A stretch of 64,000 nt of DNA from Geosiphon pyriformis (GCA_016748015.1 JAAOMT010000675.1:570314-634313); one strand, 5' to 3'; shown: positions 1-13,220, numbered from the stretch's first letter. Program-made: numbers and translations. Notes: generated from the letters alone by a model not told the origin.

Positions 1-55
1 TGTATATATACATGTTTGTAGTTCTACGAGAAAATACTTTCTTTTTGATATTTCA

Positions 56-145
56 ACCTGGTGTTTGCTGCTATCACCAGTTGGTGTTGGCTGCTATTGT
101 GAACTGGTGCTTGCCACTATCACGAGATGGTGTTTGCTACTATGT
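56..145. repeat. Imperfect tandem repeat, about four ~24-bp units
   Basis: Units share a core like TGGTGTTTGCTGCTATCA and differ by a few bases. The repeat lies just outside the truncated 3' end of the first LINE. No coding function seen. Confidence 0.6.
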
Positions 146-181
146 TAATCATTACCTTTCTAAGATTATTACTGTGCTATA

Positions 182-3100
182 TTATAATTGAATAGTTTGT
201 ATTATTTTTATGATTCTTTTTGCTAAATTCTTAAACCATAACACCATATATACAGACAGGTGAGCAGTATCAACAGTCAGCAGAATGTCACAAATGACAC
301 CAAAACTATGAAACAAACAAACATCAGAACTAGCACAATTCTCCACAAAAGAGGGACAAATAGAAGGAGGAACAACACTACCGAGAAATTGAACAGAGAG
401 ATCAAACCACAAAGGGACCGGGCCACAAGGGTTCAGCCTCTTCCAATGCTTGAAGATTCCCCAACTGAAAATGTCCCCATTATGGTCACAAAGCTGTTCC
501 ACAAAAGCAATTCCATAATGCCTGAGTGAAAAGACACACTTGAAAAAATAATGTTCACCGAGAACCAGAGACATAGGAGTACCACCTCAATAGTGAAAAA
601 CACAAGTCAGAGAGCCACCTAAAGACAAATCATACCCAGAAAAAATACGAATTACACCCACCAAAAAATTATTCAAAGGACTGATACCAATGCGAGCTGA
701 AAACAGCAAGAGATGATGAGGACGCCAGCTGAGAGCCTAGAGGTCATGAGACCTATGAGAGAACAAGCAACCCAAGACACTAATAGAATTCACAAAAGCA
801 ACAACGAAAGCTGATTTATTTTTAGCCTGGATCTGTTCGAAGGTCTTTAAATTGTACAAAGAGAGGTGATGAAGCGCATCACTGGGGAAATCATGTGGCA
901 ACTCAGACTTAGATTTCAAGATTTTGCATACCAGAGCATCCTATTTATTACAAACACCAACAGAAACAAAACTGAACTGAGTCCTGTAGCTGATGATAGG
1001 AAAAAAAACTGCAGACACCAAATATGCACACTGTTTGTCTGAAACTGCCTTTCTTAAAACAAGATTCACAAAAAACTGCACATCCGTCTGAACTTTAGTC
1101 AAGCTAGGCTTCAAAAAACCTTTAGAAGACAAAAAAATACCAAAATAGTGATGAGATTCCCCCTTTTTGGCAATGGAAATGGGTGAGCCACTAATGGTTA
1201 AATGAGGATCCATCACTCAGCAGTTGATAGGGATGGCAACTGTCTTGTTGTTATTTACAGAAATGTCATTGAACCTGAAAAATTCACTAGCAACATTAAA
1301 GATGTGTTGAATAGCAGCCTGGCTGCTACCAACCCAAATAGTATCATCAACAAAAGCACCAGCAGTGAAAAATGAAGTCAGTCCAGCTTGAGGATCTACT
1401 CGGCCAGTTTTGGAAATAAAATGAGAATTCATTCTGTAACCACACACACTCTCCTGTCTTTTGACTTTGCACAAAAGTGAATCATAAAAAATATGCCAGA
1501 GAAGGGACAAAAAAACTTCTTCCTGATTCAGCCTATCGTGGACACAATACCCATTAGTCAAGCCAAAGTCAGTCATCACCCTGTTAACGCGACCATTGTG
1601 AATACTGCCAAAAAATCTAATAAATCTGTCACACATCTTAATCCTGACCAGACTTTTCCTAAGATGTTCCCAACCAACCGAGTTATAAGCTTTGCGCATG
1701 TCTTGTAAAACCAGCCAAAGTTTATGGTTCTTCTCCAAGGCATTCTCAACCACAGAATCGATAGCAAAAATAAGAGATTGCATCATTGTACCTTTCAAAA
1801 CAGAAAAATTGTCTCCATAAAAAACCTCAAAAGTGCTGCAAGCCAATGAAATTCTATCTGAAAAGATCTTGGAAAAAATCTTGTGGGCCATTTCAATTAA
1901 AGCTATAAGATGGGTGTTCGTAAGAACTCCCTCCTATTCATATGGCTTAAGAATTATCAAAACCCAAGCTTCTTTCCATGGCCCAGGAACCAATTCACCA
2001 ACCAAACAGGAATTCAAAAACACCAAAAGCAAATCCAAAACAGATTTGTCACAATGTTTCCACAATTCATTGGAGATACCAGAAAGACCAGCCACCTTTC
2101 CATCAGGAAGATCCTTGACAACAGTCAACAATTCATCAAAACTAATTTAACACATGACATTAGAGAAAGCACCATCGAACATGTAATCCAGAAGCCAATA
2201 TTGGCGGGCCCAATCCTTAGAGATGTCAGATACTACCACACGCTTTCTGGTTCAACCCTCCATAATTTTGTCCACCTTAGACTTAACCAAATCAGGCTCT
2301 ACAATTAACTCATCTTCTACAACCAGATGATCCAGGACCACCTTGTGAAAAGGACACTCCAAAACACTCCTAATGGTGTGTCCCTTGTTCAGCTCAAAAC
2401 TTTCTATCCTCTTACCAATAGCCTGCTTAATCGAGGATTTCTCAACATGCTTGAATTCCAATAATTTGAAAGAGCAGTACGATTTTTTTGCTTTGGCCAG
2501 CGCAGAACGAATAAGATCAAAATTAGAACCTGAAAGAAACAGAGACTTAACCACTGATGCACCAGGAGAGTCGAGCCTGTATCACATCTCCAACAAAGAA
2601 GCAAAACCATCACTAGAAGCCAAACGCAAAGCCTTGACCAACTTAGAAACCAGCAGCTCCAGTTTGTGAAACCTAGAGGAAGTCTTAGTAAACACACCAT
2701 CAAAACCTTTGAACCATTTTTTCTTAAATGTACCACCTGCTAAAAGAACCATAATCTTGCGAATAATATCCTACATAGCATTCATATCTGAAAACCTCAC
2801 TGCCACACCAAAAGCATCCGAGAACATAGAGGCATTAGCAGCTGAAGCATTTTTGAACTCCAACCACCTAGCTTCATCAACACTCTTGATGTTAAACTTC
2901 CAACAATCTTTATTCGCTTGCGTGCAAATAAAATTTAAGCACATATCCAAAAGTCCACCCAAACCCAAAGACACTGAAACAGCTTGATGGTCCATGTCAA
3001 AATGCTTACTGACATTTAAAACTTCACGATTTGCTATTGCATTGACCAGATTTGGGGAGACAAACACGTAATCAATTGTTTTTTTAACACCCCTAGAATT

Positions 3101-3631
3101 TTTCCAAGTGGGCATTTTCACAGCCGGACTACCGACTAAAGAATTGACCAGACTCAAATCAAAGCATTTTTTGAAACTTGCACTCTTATGAGAACTGTTT
3201 TCATTAAAATCACCTCCAAGAATGATGAAAAAAGATTCGTTAACAGCCTTCGCAATAAGAGAGTTGATCTCATCAGCCTGAGAAAACCATACCACTGAAG
3301 AAGCACCAGCATAAAGCCCCAGAATTAACACTGAAAGCTTATTCTTGAAAAGTAATTTAATAGACAGAAGCCAGCCAGACACTTCAGAAACCTTGCACAC
3401 ATGCCTTGCCAAAAAAAAGTCCATGACAACCACCACACCAGCACCCAGATATCCAGAATCTAAACCAGAGGTAAACACCTGAACATCATCAAACTTGTTG
3501 ATAATCCAGGGACAAATCTTATTCTTCAATTTCGTCTCAGTAAAAATAGAAACCAAATTGTCTATGTTTTTATGCCAATAAACTATATTGTTCTGCTTTG
3601 CAGAAACATTCATGCCCCAAACATTACACAT
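182..3631 (-). pseudogene. LINE ORF2 (endonuclease-reverse transcriptase), broken
   Basis: The first block (2,771-3,631) is an exonuclease/endonuclease/phosphatase domain with the GGDFNEN motif, DYVFVSPNLV and DHQAVSVSL (catalytic Asp/His). It ends at a TAG that replaces a Trp codon present in the family. The RT follows in pieces: the KVAGLSGISNELWKH motif (1,934-2,131), then 1,217-1,891 with DMRKAYNSVGW and the active-site box GAFVDDTIW. A stop at 1,214-1,216 sits where the sister LINE at 25,300 has Arg in PINCRVANP, consistent with CGA to TGA. Downstream pieces (737-1,216 and 182-574) match the post-RT linker. It is not functional as a single protein. Confidence 0.8.
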
Positions 3632-5700
3632 GACAAATTTTCAAACCAGACTGCTCATTGGGGTGAAAACAATAAAAAAGAACCCAAACCAGCACACAAA
3701 AGATCCAATCTCGCCAAAACAGAACTGACTGAAGCCTCCAAAGCTGACATTTTAGACTCCAAACCACCTATCTTGGTAGTTAGAATCTTCGAACAACTCG
3801 AATTGAAGCCAGCACCCATATCAATACTTGGAGAATGGGGACTGAACAATACCAATTCACCATCCAAAGCCATGTCAGAATCTAAACCAGAGGCCAAAGG
3901 CACAGATCCAACCAAAAGAGGGGCACCAGAAGATAGAACCATAAGCACCAATTCAACAAAACTCAATTTCCTCAAAATATCAGACACTTGGTCAGCCAAC
4001 AACTCGAGAAAGCGTTCCAAAGACACCAGATGAGCATTCAAAGAAGAGTCGGCAATTGTAGAAGAAGAAGGACCACCACCCAAATCTGAGGTCATATGGT
4101 AAGAGGAACCAGCACCAAGACCAGAACTAGAAGGAGAGCCACCAGAAAGGGAAGCAAGAGAGACTATCTGGGCCCACAATTTGCCACCAAAGGCAGCAGG
4201 GCAGGATATAGGAACATTTTTCTTTGCATATAACTTGGCCAACTGGAGATGATCCACACCAGGAGTATGCCTTTTATTAAAGCTATTTAAAAGATCAGAA
4301 GATGACACATCTGATGTATCACACTCTAAAGCCAAATGTCCAAAACGCCCACATTTTCCACACCAAACCAAATCCAGCCTAGCCCAAGAAAGATGAACAC
4401 CACCAAAAACAGGCTTAGTGAGAAAAGTGGAATTCAGATCATTCTCAGATTCAAAGCCAACCACAGCACAACAAACCCTATTGCCAGTGTTCAATGAACA
4501 ATTAATAATGCAAGTTCTGCCACTAGTTTTATCCAAAAGATTACTAAGATCATGTGCTGTTGTTCTCACCAGCAATGTAAACAGAAGTGCCCTAAAACGA
4601 TCCCTAAAGGCCCAGATATCGCGATCTCCCACAGCTTTTGCCACACGCACAGAGTCTTTCCCAATTAAGAAGGACCATTTTAAAGCCAATTGCTCTGCCT
4701 GTCCTGATTCAGCAAATTCTACCACAGTCTTTTGCCACATTCCAATTAGCTGAATTTTGATTGATTTAATATCCCCAAATTCAGACACTGCAGCGATGAT
4801 CATTTCCTTTGGTGTATCTATAGGAATTTCTTTGATGACTATGGTCCAATCTGAATGAACTCCTTGTTTTTTGAGATCATTGTTTACGATGATCCTCTTC
4901 TCTCTAGCCAATGATGTTTCTATGCTTCTTTCTGATGTGAATGTGGATTTGATGATCCCTTCAAATTTTGAAAGAGTAGTGGCCCCCCCAAAACCATTGA
5001 TTTCTGAAAATAATTTTCTTATAATCTGAGTTTTGGCCATTGCTGATTTCTCTTCTACAGCTGAAAGATTGATGTCCAAAGCAAAAAATTTTTTTACAGA
5101 CACCTCAACCTGAGTTTTAACAATTTTAGGATCAATCCACTTTTTATCCAGAGGGATAAACATGCAAGAGGAAAGCACAATTTCATCATCATCCATAGTG
5201 AAGTCAGAAGAGCCAAGTGGAGATCCAAATATTGTGCCAGTATCAACACATTTTGCCTTGGGAGTAGTTGTAGCTGAACCCAAAAGAGACCCTCCATGTA
5301 CACCTGTCATGCCAACATTCTCATCATTACCAGACAGACTATTCACATCAGAGTACACACTATCACCAGGCCCAGATTTATTTAAAGAGATATCTCTCTT
5401 ATCACCAGAGTGTTTAACATTGCCAAGAACCATTCTTTTTTTCTGAGCAAAAGAACCACCAGTAGGACCATGGAAAGCATCTTTGGGTGCCTTCTTTTTT
5501 GACATATCACTGCCCGAAGCAGTCTTCAAATCCACGATGAAAGGATTATTGTTTAAGAAAATGTTGAAAGAAAACTAACAAGAAAAAATAAAAAAAAAAC
5601 TTCTTTTTCAGAAAATGCACTTTTTGAGGATTTTTGGAGGTAAGAGAGAAAGAAGTTTTTTCTTTTTTTTTCTTCCAAATATAATTAGTATAATGTTTTT
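235..5700 (-). mobile_element. Non-LTR retrotransposon (LINE 1), 3'-truncated
   Basis: Minus-strand LINE. The order from its 5' end is a T/A-rich 5' UTR (about 5,540-5,700), ORF1, then ORF2 with an apurinic-type endonuclease and a reverse transcriptase. Homology with the other copies fades where the RNase H domain should begin (about 235), so the RNase H, C-terminal Cys/His motif and 3' tail are missing. It is the least decayed of the long copies. The domain set (endonuclease, RT, RNase H in sister copies) suggests an I- or Tad-like clade, which I infer rather than prove. Confidence 0.85.
3655..5535 (-). CDS. LINE ORF1, Gag-like nucleic-acid binding protein
   Basis: A 626-residue open frame with no internal stop, encoded 23 bp upstream of the ORF2 start. 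It has a disordered, Ser/Gly/Lys-rich N-terminus, a central region that resembles an RNA-binding fold, and a CCHC zinc knuckle (CGKCGRFGHLALEC) encoded near 4,320-4,365. A Ser/Gly-rich stretch and a Leu-rich, possibly coiled-coil C-terminus follow. In LINEs this protein coats the RNA and helps form the ribonucleoprotein. The start is the first ATG of the frame; the coding-like reading extends a few codons further upstream. It is striking that ORF1 is intact while ORF2 is broken. Confidence 0.8.
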   Translation of the reverse strand: MDLKTASGSDMSKKKAPKDAFHGPTGGSFAQKKRMVLGNVKHSGDKRDISLNKSGPGDSVYSDVNSLSGNDENVGMTGVHGGSLLGSATTTPKAKCVDTGTIFGSPLGSSDFTMDDDEIVLSSCMFIPLDKKWIDPKIVKTQVEVSVKKFFALDINLSAVEEKSAMAKTQIIRKLFSEINGFGGATTLSKFEGIIKSTFTSERSIETSLAREKRIIVNNDLKKQGVHSDWTIVIKEIPIDTPKEMIIAAVSEFGDIKSIKIQLIGMWQKTVVEFAESGQAEQLALKWSFLIGKDSVRVAKAVGDRDIWAFRDRFRALLFTLLVRTTAHDLSNLLDKTSGRTCIINCSLNTGNRVCCAVVGFESENDLNSTFLTKPVFGGVHLSWARLDLVWCGKCGRFGHLALECDTSDVSSSDLLNSFNKRHTPGVDHLQLAKLYAKKNVPISCPAAFGGKLWAQIVSLASLSGGSPSSSGLGAGSSYHMTSDLGGGPSSSTIADSSLNAHLVSLERFLELLADQVSDILRKLSFVELVLMVLSSGAPLLVGSVPLASGLDSDMALDGELVLFSPHSPSIDMGAGFNSSCSKILTTKIGGLESKMSALEASVSSVLARLDLLCAGLGSFLLFSPQ

Positions 5701-6175
5701 AAAACTTTAATAATTTGAATTAATTGTTCTTGATTATAATAATTAATAAAATACTAATCATTTTATTTTATTTTAAGAATTTATAAATCATTTAAAAATA
5801 ATATAAATAATATAAATAACATATTAGTATTTAATTATTGTAATAAGTAATTTAATATTATAATATTATAATAATCTAATAAAAAAAAACATATTATAAA
5901 AAATTGATTTTATAATAAAGTATAACTTATTAAAAAAATAAAAAAAATATTAGATTCTATTAATTACAATTAAATAAAATAAATTTGACTAATTATAATT
6001 AAAAAATTCATATTATACTATTAAAAAACAATAAATAATATTATTATTATTAATACAAAAAGTTTTGATATTTTTATTTTTTATAAAAACTTAATAAATA
6101 AATTTCATAAAAATTTTTAAAATTAACAAAACTAATATCTTATAATTAAATACTTAAAATAAAGCTTACTCCAAT
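5700..6175. other. AT-rich spacer, no gene
   Basis: Almost pure A/T between the 5' end of LINE 1 and a plus-strand LINE fragment. I see no ORF or motif beyond low-complexity A/T. Confidence 0.6.
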
Positions 6176-6860
6176 GTGATGTGTTTGTTTTGCGGTGATC
6201 TTGAAATTTCAGATCATGTTTTTTCTTGCCCTTTCGATGCTAGTGATTGTGTTCGGTTGATGAATGCCCATGCATCTGTTTGGAAAATACACTCGGGTTT
6301 GTCTCGCTCGACTTCATGTGTTTCGCAGTCACTTTCTGATTGCGCTTCCAATGCTATTGTTAGTACGGCTATAAGTAAGGGCTTTGTTTTCAATAAGTGG
6401 TATCATGAATCTCTTTCTGTTTTCAAGGACTCTAAAATGGCAGCTCAAAATATTGTGGCATTTGTTTGCGAATTCTGTCTTGTATTCCGTGATGATATTT
6501 GGCTGGTGCGTGTGAAACACAGAGCTGTTATGAAGAAAGGTGGCTTGATCCCGTGTAACAGCTCTATTTCTATCTCAGTTTCTGGTCTTCCTTCGGTGCT
6601 TTCGTCTGGTGTAATTAGATTGTTGGGTATTGCTGATGCTCTTGGTGTTAGTTTTGGATTTTGTAAATCTAGTTTATTCTTTTCAGGTGTAGGTGACTTG
6701 GTCTCGGTGCATATAGGTGCCTAGTGTTGTCCTAACTAGTCTGAGTGGCTGGTCACGTGTAGAAAAAGCATGATTTACACCTAGTTTAGATCACTTGTAT
6801 GATGTATTGTACTAGGTAGTGTTTGGACCTCACTCATTAAAAAATAAAAAATAAAATAAA
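6176..6860 (+). mobile_element. 5'-truncated LINE, C-terminus and 3' tail
   Basis: An open frame of 182 residues (6,176-6,724) carries the C-terminal Cys/His motif CLFCGDLEISDHVFSC typical of LINE ORF2 ends, then the conserved end region (SGVIRLLGIADALGVSFG). After the TAG comes the family 3' UTR (TAGTGTTGTCCTAACTAG and onward) and an A-rich tail of AAAAT units near 6,840-6,865. The copy lacks endonuclease, RT and RNase H. Its frame is unbroken, so it is a fairly recent 5'-truncated insertion. Confidence 0.85.
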
Positions 6861-7149
6861 ATAAAGCTTATAAATTATAATTAAAAATAAAATCTTAAAA
6901 AAAAAGTATATATAATTAATTAAAACAGTATTATATTAATATTTTATTATTAGTATTATCTATACTAAATATAAATATTAATCAAATAAAATAAAATTTT
7001 ATAAGATTTAAAATTAATTATTATTATTAAATTTAATATAATAAAATTAATTAGTAAAAAAAAATATAATTATTAATAATATATAACAAAAAAAATACAA
7101 AAAAAACATTAATAATATTTATTTATTATTTAATTATTGTTTTAAATAT

Positions 7150-10000
7150 CATAAAAAAATTAATAATGTATATTTTTTTAAACAATAATTTATTATTAAA
7201 AAATAATTTGTTTTGTGTATTCTTTAGTCTTAACAAGTTTTCTATGTCAATTATCTTAAAGACTTTAATGTATTTCAATAAAATTAATTTTTTAAAGAGA
7301 TTTAGTATGGCTTTTAGTAATAGATTTTTGAATAAACAAAACAAATTTATAGATTAAAAGACTTTTTATTACTAGAAAAGATTAAATTCTAGAAAGCTTA
7401 TATTTTTTTAGTTTGTTCTGATATTAAAATTTTTACATAATTCTAATCTTGTATTAATATCTTCTAATGTAATCTCTGAATTAGTAAATATAAATGTTTT
7501 ATTGATAAATAAGTTTTTAATTTTAAGAAAATACTTATATAAAATCTGGTTAAATTCAGTTAATATATACTAATAAGTTTTTAAAAAATTTGGATTTTGT
7601 TGTAATTGTAGATAAGACTATTGTTTATTTTCTCGAAATAGATTTGGAAGTTAAAGTTAAAGTTTATAGATTGTTGTCTTTAATACTGGCTAAATTGCAA
7701 GTCATTACTCTTTTTCTAAAATACATACTTTTTTTTTGTGCTGTAATTATGTACTTAGTATTATTAGAGATTTTTGGTCTCTTTTTTTGAATGTTGTTAA
7801 TATCAGTTTGCTGTTAATTTATGTTTTCTAAAAGCAATTGAGTCTTTAATAACTGAATTTATTTTCAAATTATCTTTTATAATTTGAACTGCTGGGCTTA
7901 TAAGTAAAATAACCAATTTTATACTAGTTACTTTGTATAGTTATATTGTAGTAAATATCAACTCTTTTTCAAAAATTGCTTATTTAGAAGCTTACTAAAT
8001 TATGTATAGTTATTTTTACTGTAAAAATCAATTTTTTTTAGAAATTGTTTGTCTAAAAGCTTATTAAATTATGTATAATTACTTTGTTGTAAAAATTAAC
8101 TCTTTTACAAGAATTTTGTTTATAGATTATCCTAATGATTATGATAAAAAAAAAGTAAAAAATAAAAAAAAAGTAAAAAAAATGGAATTTTGTTAAGAGA
8201 ATCGTTTTTGGTCTAGGCCTGAAGTCACTAAAAAATTACTGAAATTGGTAGTTAATTAAATTTCAAAATGTTAGATTAAATTTTAGAGAATATTAAATAT
8301 AATTAATTTCAAGAATTGGTTTTTAAAGTATATTTTTTTATTTTAAATTGTACTAATGAGGATAAATTTAAAGTAAAATATCTATGATAAAATATATTTT
8401 TTCAAAAAAAAAAACTTTTTTTATATAACTTGTTATAATATTAGTTTATAAACTTGAATTTTTTTTTTGCTATTATTTTGATAAACTAAAATATATTTCG
8501 ATAAACTACAAATTATTTTGATAGACTATTAACTATTTCAGTAAATTATTTATTATTTTGGCAAATTTCTACAAATTTTAACAATTTCTTAACTGTTACA
8601 TAGTTTAGAGTATTGTGTAATTTGATTATCTTAACTTCTATTGTACAAATCAGATTATTAATTAAAATAACAATTTTTAATAATTTTGATTAAATAATAA
8701 TAATATATACTAATTAATAATAAAAATTATAAAAGTAATTTTATGATAAATAATAACTAAAATTCTACTGATAATATCAAATAGCCAAATTTCTATAGAT
8801 ACATACATATTAGAATTAGAGTCTTTAATTCTTGATTTTTACAATTGCTGTTGAATAGAAAAAAGACAAATTGTAAACTTGATTAGAAATAAAGATTTTT
8901 TAGTGGTTTGGTTAAAAGTTAAGAGACATTTAGGGATTTTAAACAATGTTTATGCTAATGTTTTAGTAAGTAAGACTGTATGTTTATCTTTATTATTATT
9001 TAGCAATATGTATAAATGCTTTATTGAAGTTAATGATTTAATAATTTTTAATAATATTTATTATTTTGTTTATGATATTTATAGATTAGTAAATTATATC
9101 TGTTAAAAAGCTAGATCTGATTCTTAGATAATTAAAAGTTCCTTAATTTATAAGATTAATTAGATTTATATTATTATAGTTTAACATCTAAATACACATA
9201 TGTTTTTAGATTTTACTAATAAAATTTTAGCTGGTTTGCACACATATTTTATAAAAACAGTCTATAAAAAGTTGTCTATTATGGTCAAAAAAAGACTTTA
9301 TAACAGAGATTATCTAAGCATTTTGTGTTTACAATATAAAAAAGTTAAGTTTTCTAATTACATATTTACATGTTTACAAAAAGTTAATTCTTATAAGAAA
9401 ATAATCTCTAATCAAGTTTTGTTTTGGAGGTCTTTAATTGAATTTTATGCTTTATTATCTTTTGTAAATGGAATTATTTTTAGTATGTTTGTTGAATATT
9501 AAATTATATATGTTTTTTTACAAAGACTTTATTTTTAAAAATTGATATAATAAAGCAATATAAGTATTTGATAACTATAAGGAGACTATTTGTGTATTAG
9601 TTAATTTTGTACATAAATTGAGTAAATATCATTATTTTGTTTTGTGGGAGTTTAAGTTTAAATACAGAACCAACATAGAAAAATGTAAGTTGATTGATAA
9701 TAATAGAAAAATATCTAGTGTTTCTTGCACTTCAAAGACAAAGTTGTTAAATAAAATAGTCAAATTAATTAGTATTAATAAGTCTTTTAGTATTAGTTTT
9801 GGTTTTTATAAGTCTTATTTGTTTTTTTTTAGGTCTAAATAAAGAGATTTTTGTTCATATAAGTGTATAGTGTTGTCTTAATTAATCTGAGTAATTGGTT
9901 ATATGTAAAAAGAATATGAATTACATCTAGCTAGGACTCTTAGTTTTGGTTTTATATATTAAATAGTAATTAAACTGCACTTGTTAAAATAATATAAAAA
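7150..10000 (+). mobile_element. Strongly decayed LINE relic
   Basis: Collinear remnants of the ORF2 C-terminal half survive in AT-rich DNA. 7,166-7,357 matches the post-RT linker. 7,590-7,790 matches RNase H (compare LLSLILAKLQVITL with LLSSMLAEMQAITL in LINE 4). 9,200-9,502 matches the block before and including the C-terminal Cys/His motif (FTNKILAGLHTYFIKTVYKK against FTSKNTAGVHMYFMKALHYW). 9,618-9,842 is the end region and about 9,860-10,000 the 3' tail. Nearly all differences are C-to-T or G-to-A. About 7,800-8,870 shows no recognisable domain. Confidence 0.7.
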
Positions 10001-10204
10001 AAATTAAATATAAAAATAACAATTAATAATAAAATAATTAATAAAAAAATTAAAATAGACAATTATATTAAAAAACAATTATTATACAATTTAAAAAATT
10101 AATAATTATAAATTAAAAAAATTAAAAAAAATAGATTTTGCTAATTTATTATTAATATTTTTTTATTAAATATTTAATAAATATGGCTTAACTATTATTT
10201 AGAA

Positions 10205-10295
10205 GTTAGAAACAAATTAAGTATCTTAGTATTAAATATAGTTCATATGCTTTTTACATGTAATTAGCTATTTAAGCCAATTTAAACTACATTAT
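10205..10295 (-). mobile_element. Decayed LINE 3' tail, minus strand
   Basis: The stretch around CATATGCTTTTTACATGTAA reads on the minus strand as the LINE 3' UTR with most C/G lost. No coding part is recognisable beside it. Confidence 0.45.
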
Positions 10296-10499
10296 ATTAA
10301 TATACAGAAGAAAACTTACTTAAAAAAAACATTCTTTAAATTATATTAAACAAAATAACACTATAAAAAACTAATTTAACCAGTTATTTAGCTGTTTTTA
10401 AGGAATTAGTTTTGATAATAACATCAAATTAAAAAATATTCTATTGTTAACAACAACTTAATTTGTTAAATTATTAAACATGTTAATATTTTTTATGTA

Positions 10500-11850
10500 A
10501 CATTTTTTTTTAATAAAACCTATAAATTTACTACAGTATTTAATTAAGTTAAAAGTCAGTTTTGTTAATAATTATTTGGTAAATATTATTAAAATTTTTT
10601 TAAATAATAAAATTTCTTTGGCAAACAACTTGTTTAATGCTTTTTATTTTTTTGGCTGTTTTTTAATATCTAAAATTTTGGAAAATTTCTATTACTTTAA
10701 TGTGACTTGTTTTTTAAAGTGCTTAAGTATTGTCTTTGATAATAAGTTATTAAATAAACATAAATTAGTTATGAATTGAAAATTTTTTTATTATTAAAAA
10801 AAGTTAAGTTCAAAAAGTCTAGTACTATTGTAATTTAAGAAAACTTCAAAATATATAAATAATTTCTTTGTTAATTTTAATGAAATTATTTTAATCTTTG
10901 ATTGTTTTAATTTTTTATGCTTTGAAAAATTTGCAGATATTTAAGAATATTTGTATAAGTTGTAAATAAAAATAATTTATGTATATATTAATAGTTTATT
11001 AAAAGGTTTAAGTACTATAGAAGTAATAAATAAAACAGTAGTTTATTTTTTTTATATTAAAATAAATATAAGTATTAAAGTTTATGAATTGTCTTCTTTG
11101 ATATTGTTTGAATTACAAACAATTATTTTGGCTTTAGAATATGTTTTTTTTTGTTTAGTAGTTTTGTATATAAACAGTTATATTATTATAGATATGTATA
11201 TTTCTAAGCTTAAACTTAATTTGTCTAATGTTCAGAATAAGTGTTAGGTAAAAAGACATTATATGACTAATTTGATTAAGTTTAAAAACAGTTATATTAA
11301 GTAAATAAAAGCCAAAAGCCATTTAAAAATAACTGATAATAATTGAACAAATACTTTTGTATATAATATAATATATTCTGGTTTAATTTTTTTTATTGAT
11401 ATTTGTTAAAAATTTATTATGGCTGATAATTTAATTATGTTGAACAATATTTATTATTTTATTTACAATATTTATTAAATTGTTTGTTGAATTTAATAAG
11501 AAGCAGATTTGAATATGAAAATTATAAACAGCTCATTTATTTGGAATATAGACTGAATTTATATTGTATTAGTTTAGTATTAAAATTTACATATGCTTTT
11601 TGAATTTACTAGCAAAATTTTAGTCACTTTCTATATATATTTAATAAAGATAGTTCATAAAAATTGTTAGTGATTATTAAAAAAAAACTTTATAACACAA
11701 ATTATTCAGGTGTTTTATGCTTAATATATGATAATATTAAGCTACTTGATCATATTTTTACTTGTTTAAAAGATGTTTTTATGTGCTCTAAAATTTTGTT
11801 TGGTTATGTTAAATTGTAAAAATTATTAATAAAAACTTGTTTCTTATTAA
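10500..11850 (+). mobile_element. Second strongly decayed LINE relic
   Basis: 10,576-10,779 aligns with the post-RT linker of LINE 1 and with the relic at 7,166. 11,040-11,240 has the RNase H signature (ELSSLILFELQTIILALEYV). 11,590-11,800 resembles the block before the C-terminal Cys motif. Stops and A/T replacement are everywhere, so no protein is made. 11,850-12,500 holds only AT-rich DNA with imperfect AGAATTT repeats near 12,440-12,540. Confidence 0.6.
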
Positions 11851-12529
11851 TATTTGGTAATAAAAAAAAACTGTATTAGTAATAATTAATTTTGTTTGTT
11901 ATTTAATTAAAAACATTATAATAAGTTGTGACTTTTTAGATCCAAGTTCAGAATAAATAGGATATGTTATAACAAAACCAAACAAAGTAAATATTCTATT
12001 ATGTAACATAAATAAAAAGCTGATTTTATAATATGATTGTAAAATTGACTAATATAATTGATGATATTTTGAAAAGTAATAATAGTGCTTATTTATAACT
12101 TATAAACTTGTTAATTTTAATACTTACTTTATTATACCAAAATATGATAAATATAAATCATAACAAAATTAATATAAGATTATTTCTATATAAAAAATAT
12201 TAATATAAAACTAATTTACATTAAATCTATTATAGAATTCAAGAATTATAATATTATTAAAAGTATTATAAAAAAAGCCTAAAGAAAAAAATTACTCCAT
12301 ATATTTTTAAAATTAATGATACCAAAGTTTTTTAAAAATACTTAGATCAAAAAAAAATTACTTATAAAATTTACCAATATTATTTATAGAAATTAGAAAT
12401 TATAATAATAAGTAAAATAGCCAATTAAAAATAGACATAATAAAAAAAAGAATTTCAGAATTTTTTTTGGAGAATTACAGAATTTCAAAATTCTAGAATT
12501 TTAGAATTTTTGTTAAAAAAATTAAAGAA

Positions 12530-13220
12530 TTTCAAAAAATCTTATATAATATAAATTATGTATATATAGTAAGAGTATTAAAAGCAAAAAATATATTTAA
12601 GACTCAGACAAAACAATAACTAGCAATAACTATTTATTCTATATCTCTCCTTTTAAAAGATAGTTTTCTATAACTTAAAGTAAAATTACATTAATATTAA
12701 TAAAAATATTTATTATCATCTAATCTATGTTATTATTACTTGATTAAAGAAAAATCAATTACTTCTATACTATTAATATTCTATGTTAATAAGATTCAAT
12801 ACTTAATCACATTAAACTAATAGCTCTTGATTATGGCTATTAATAGAATACTAATTTTTTATTTTTTTTTATTTTTATTTTTATTTTTTGTTTTGTTTCT
12901 TTGTTATTTATTAATTAATTAAAAAAATTAAGCACTAAATATTTGACATTAAAGATAGTTTGGTAAAAAACCTGAAAACAAAAGTAAAAAACTTAAAAAT
13001 AATTTATTAAAAAAATATGACTGCCAAAATAAATTGGCTACTATGCTAAAGAAAAAAATTCACAAAAGAAACTATTAATTAAATCTCTGTCTATTATATA
13101 AAAGACTCAACCAAAACCTTCAAACTTCAAATCTTTAAAAATTACCAACATTTTTAGTTATTGAGCACCAAGTTATGAGTTTGTTATTTGTTCTAACACC
13201 CTAAATAAGCATTTGTAATA
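12530..13220. repeat. LTR-like repeat, copy A (decayed)
   Basis: Homologous along its length to 29,825-30,600: shared blocks include a TATATATA-containing stretch followed by AAGAGTATTAAAAGCA, an AATAGCTCTTGATTATGGCT block, and GAGCACCAAGTTATGAGTTT near the right end. Both copies end in a TGTAA(T/C)A-like sequence. No ORF. Size, TATA-like core and TG...CA-like ends suggest a solo LTR, but I found no target-site duplication. Confidence 0.6.
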
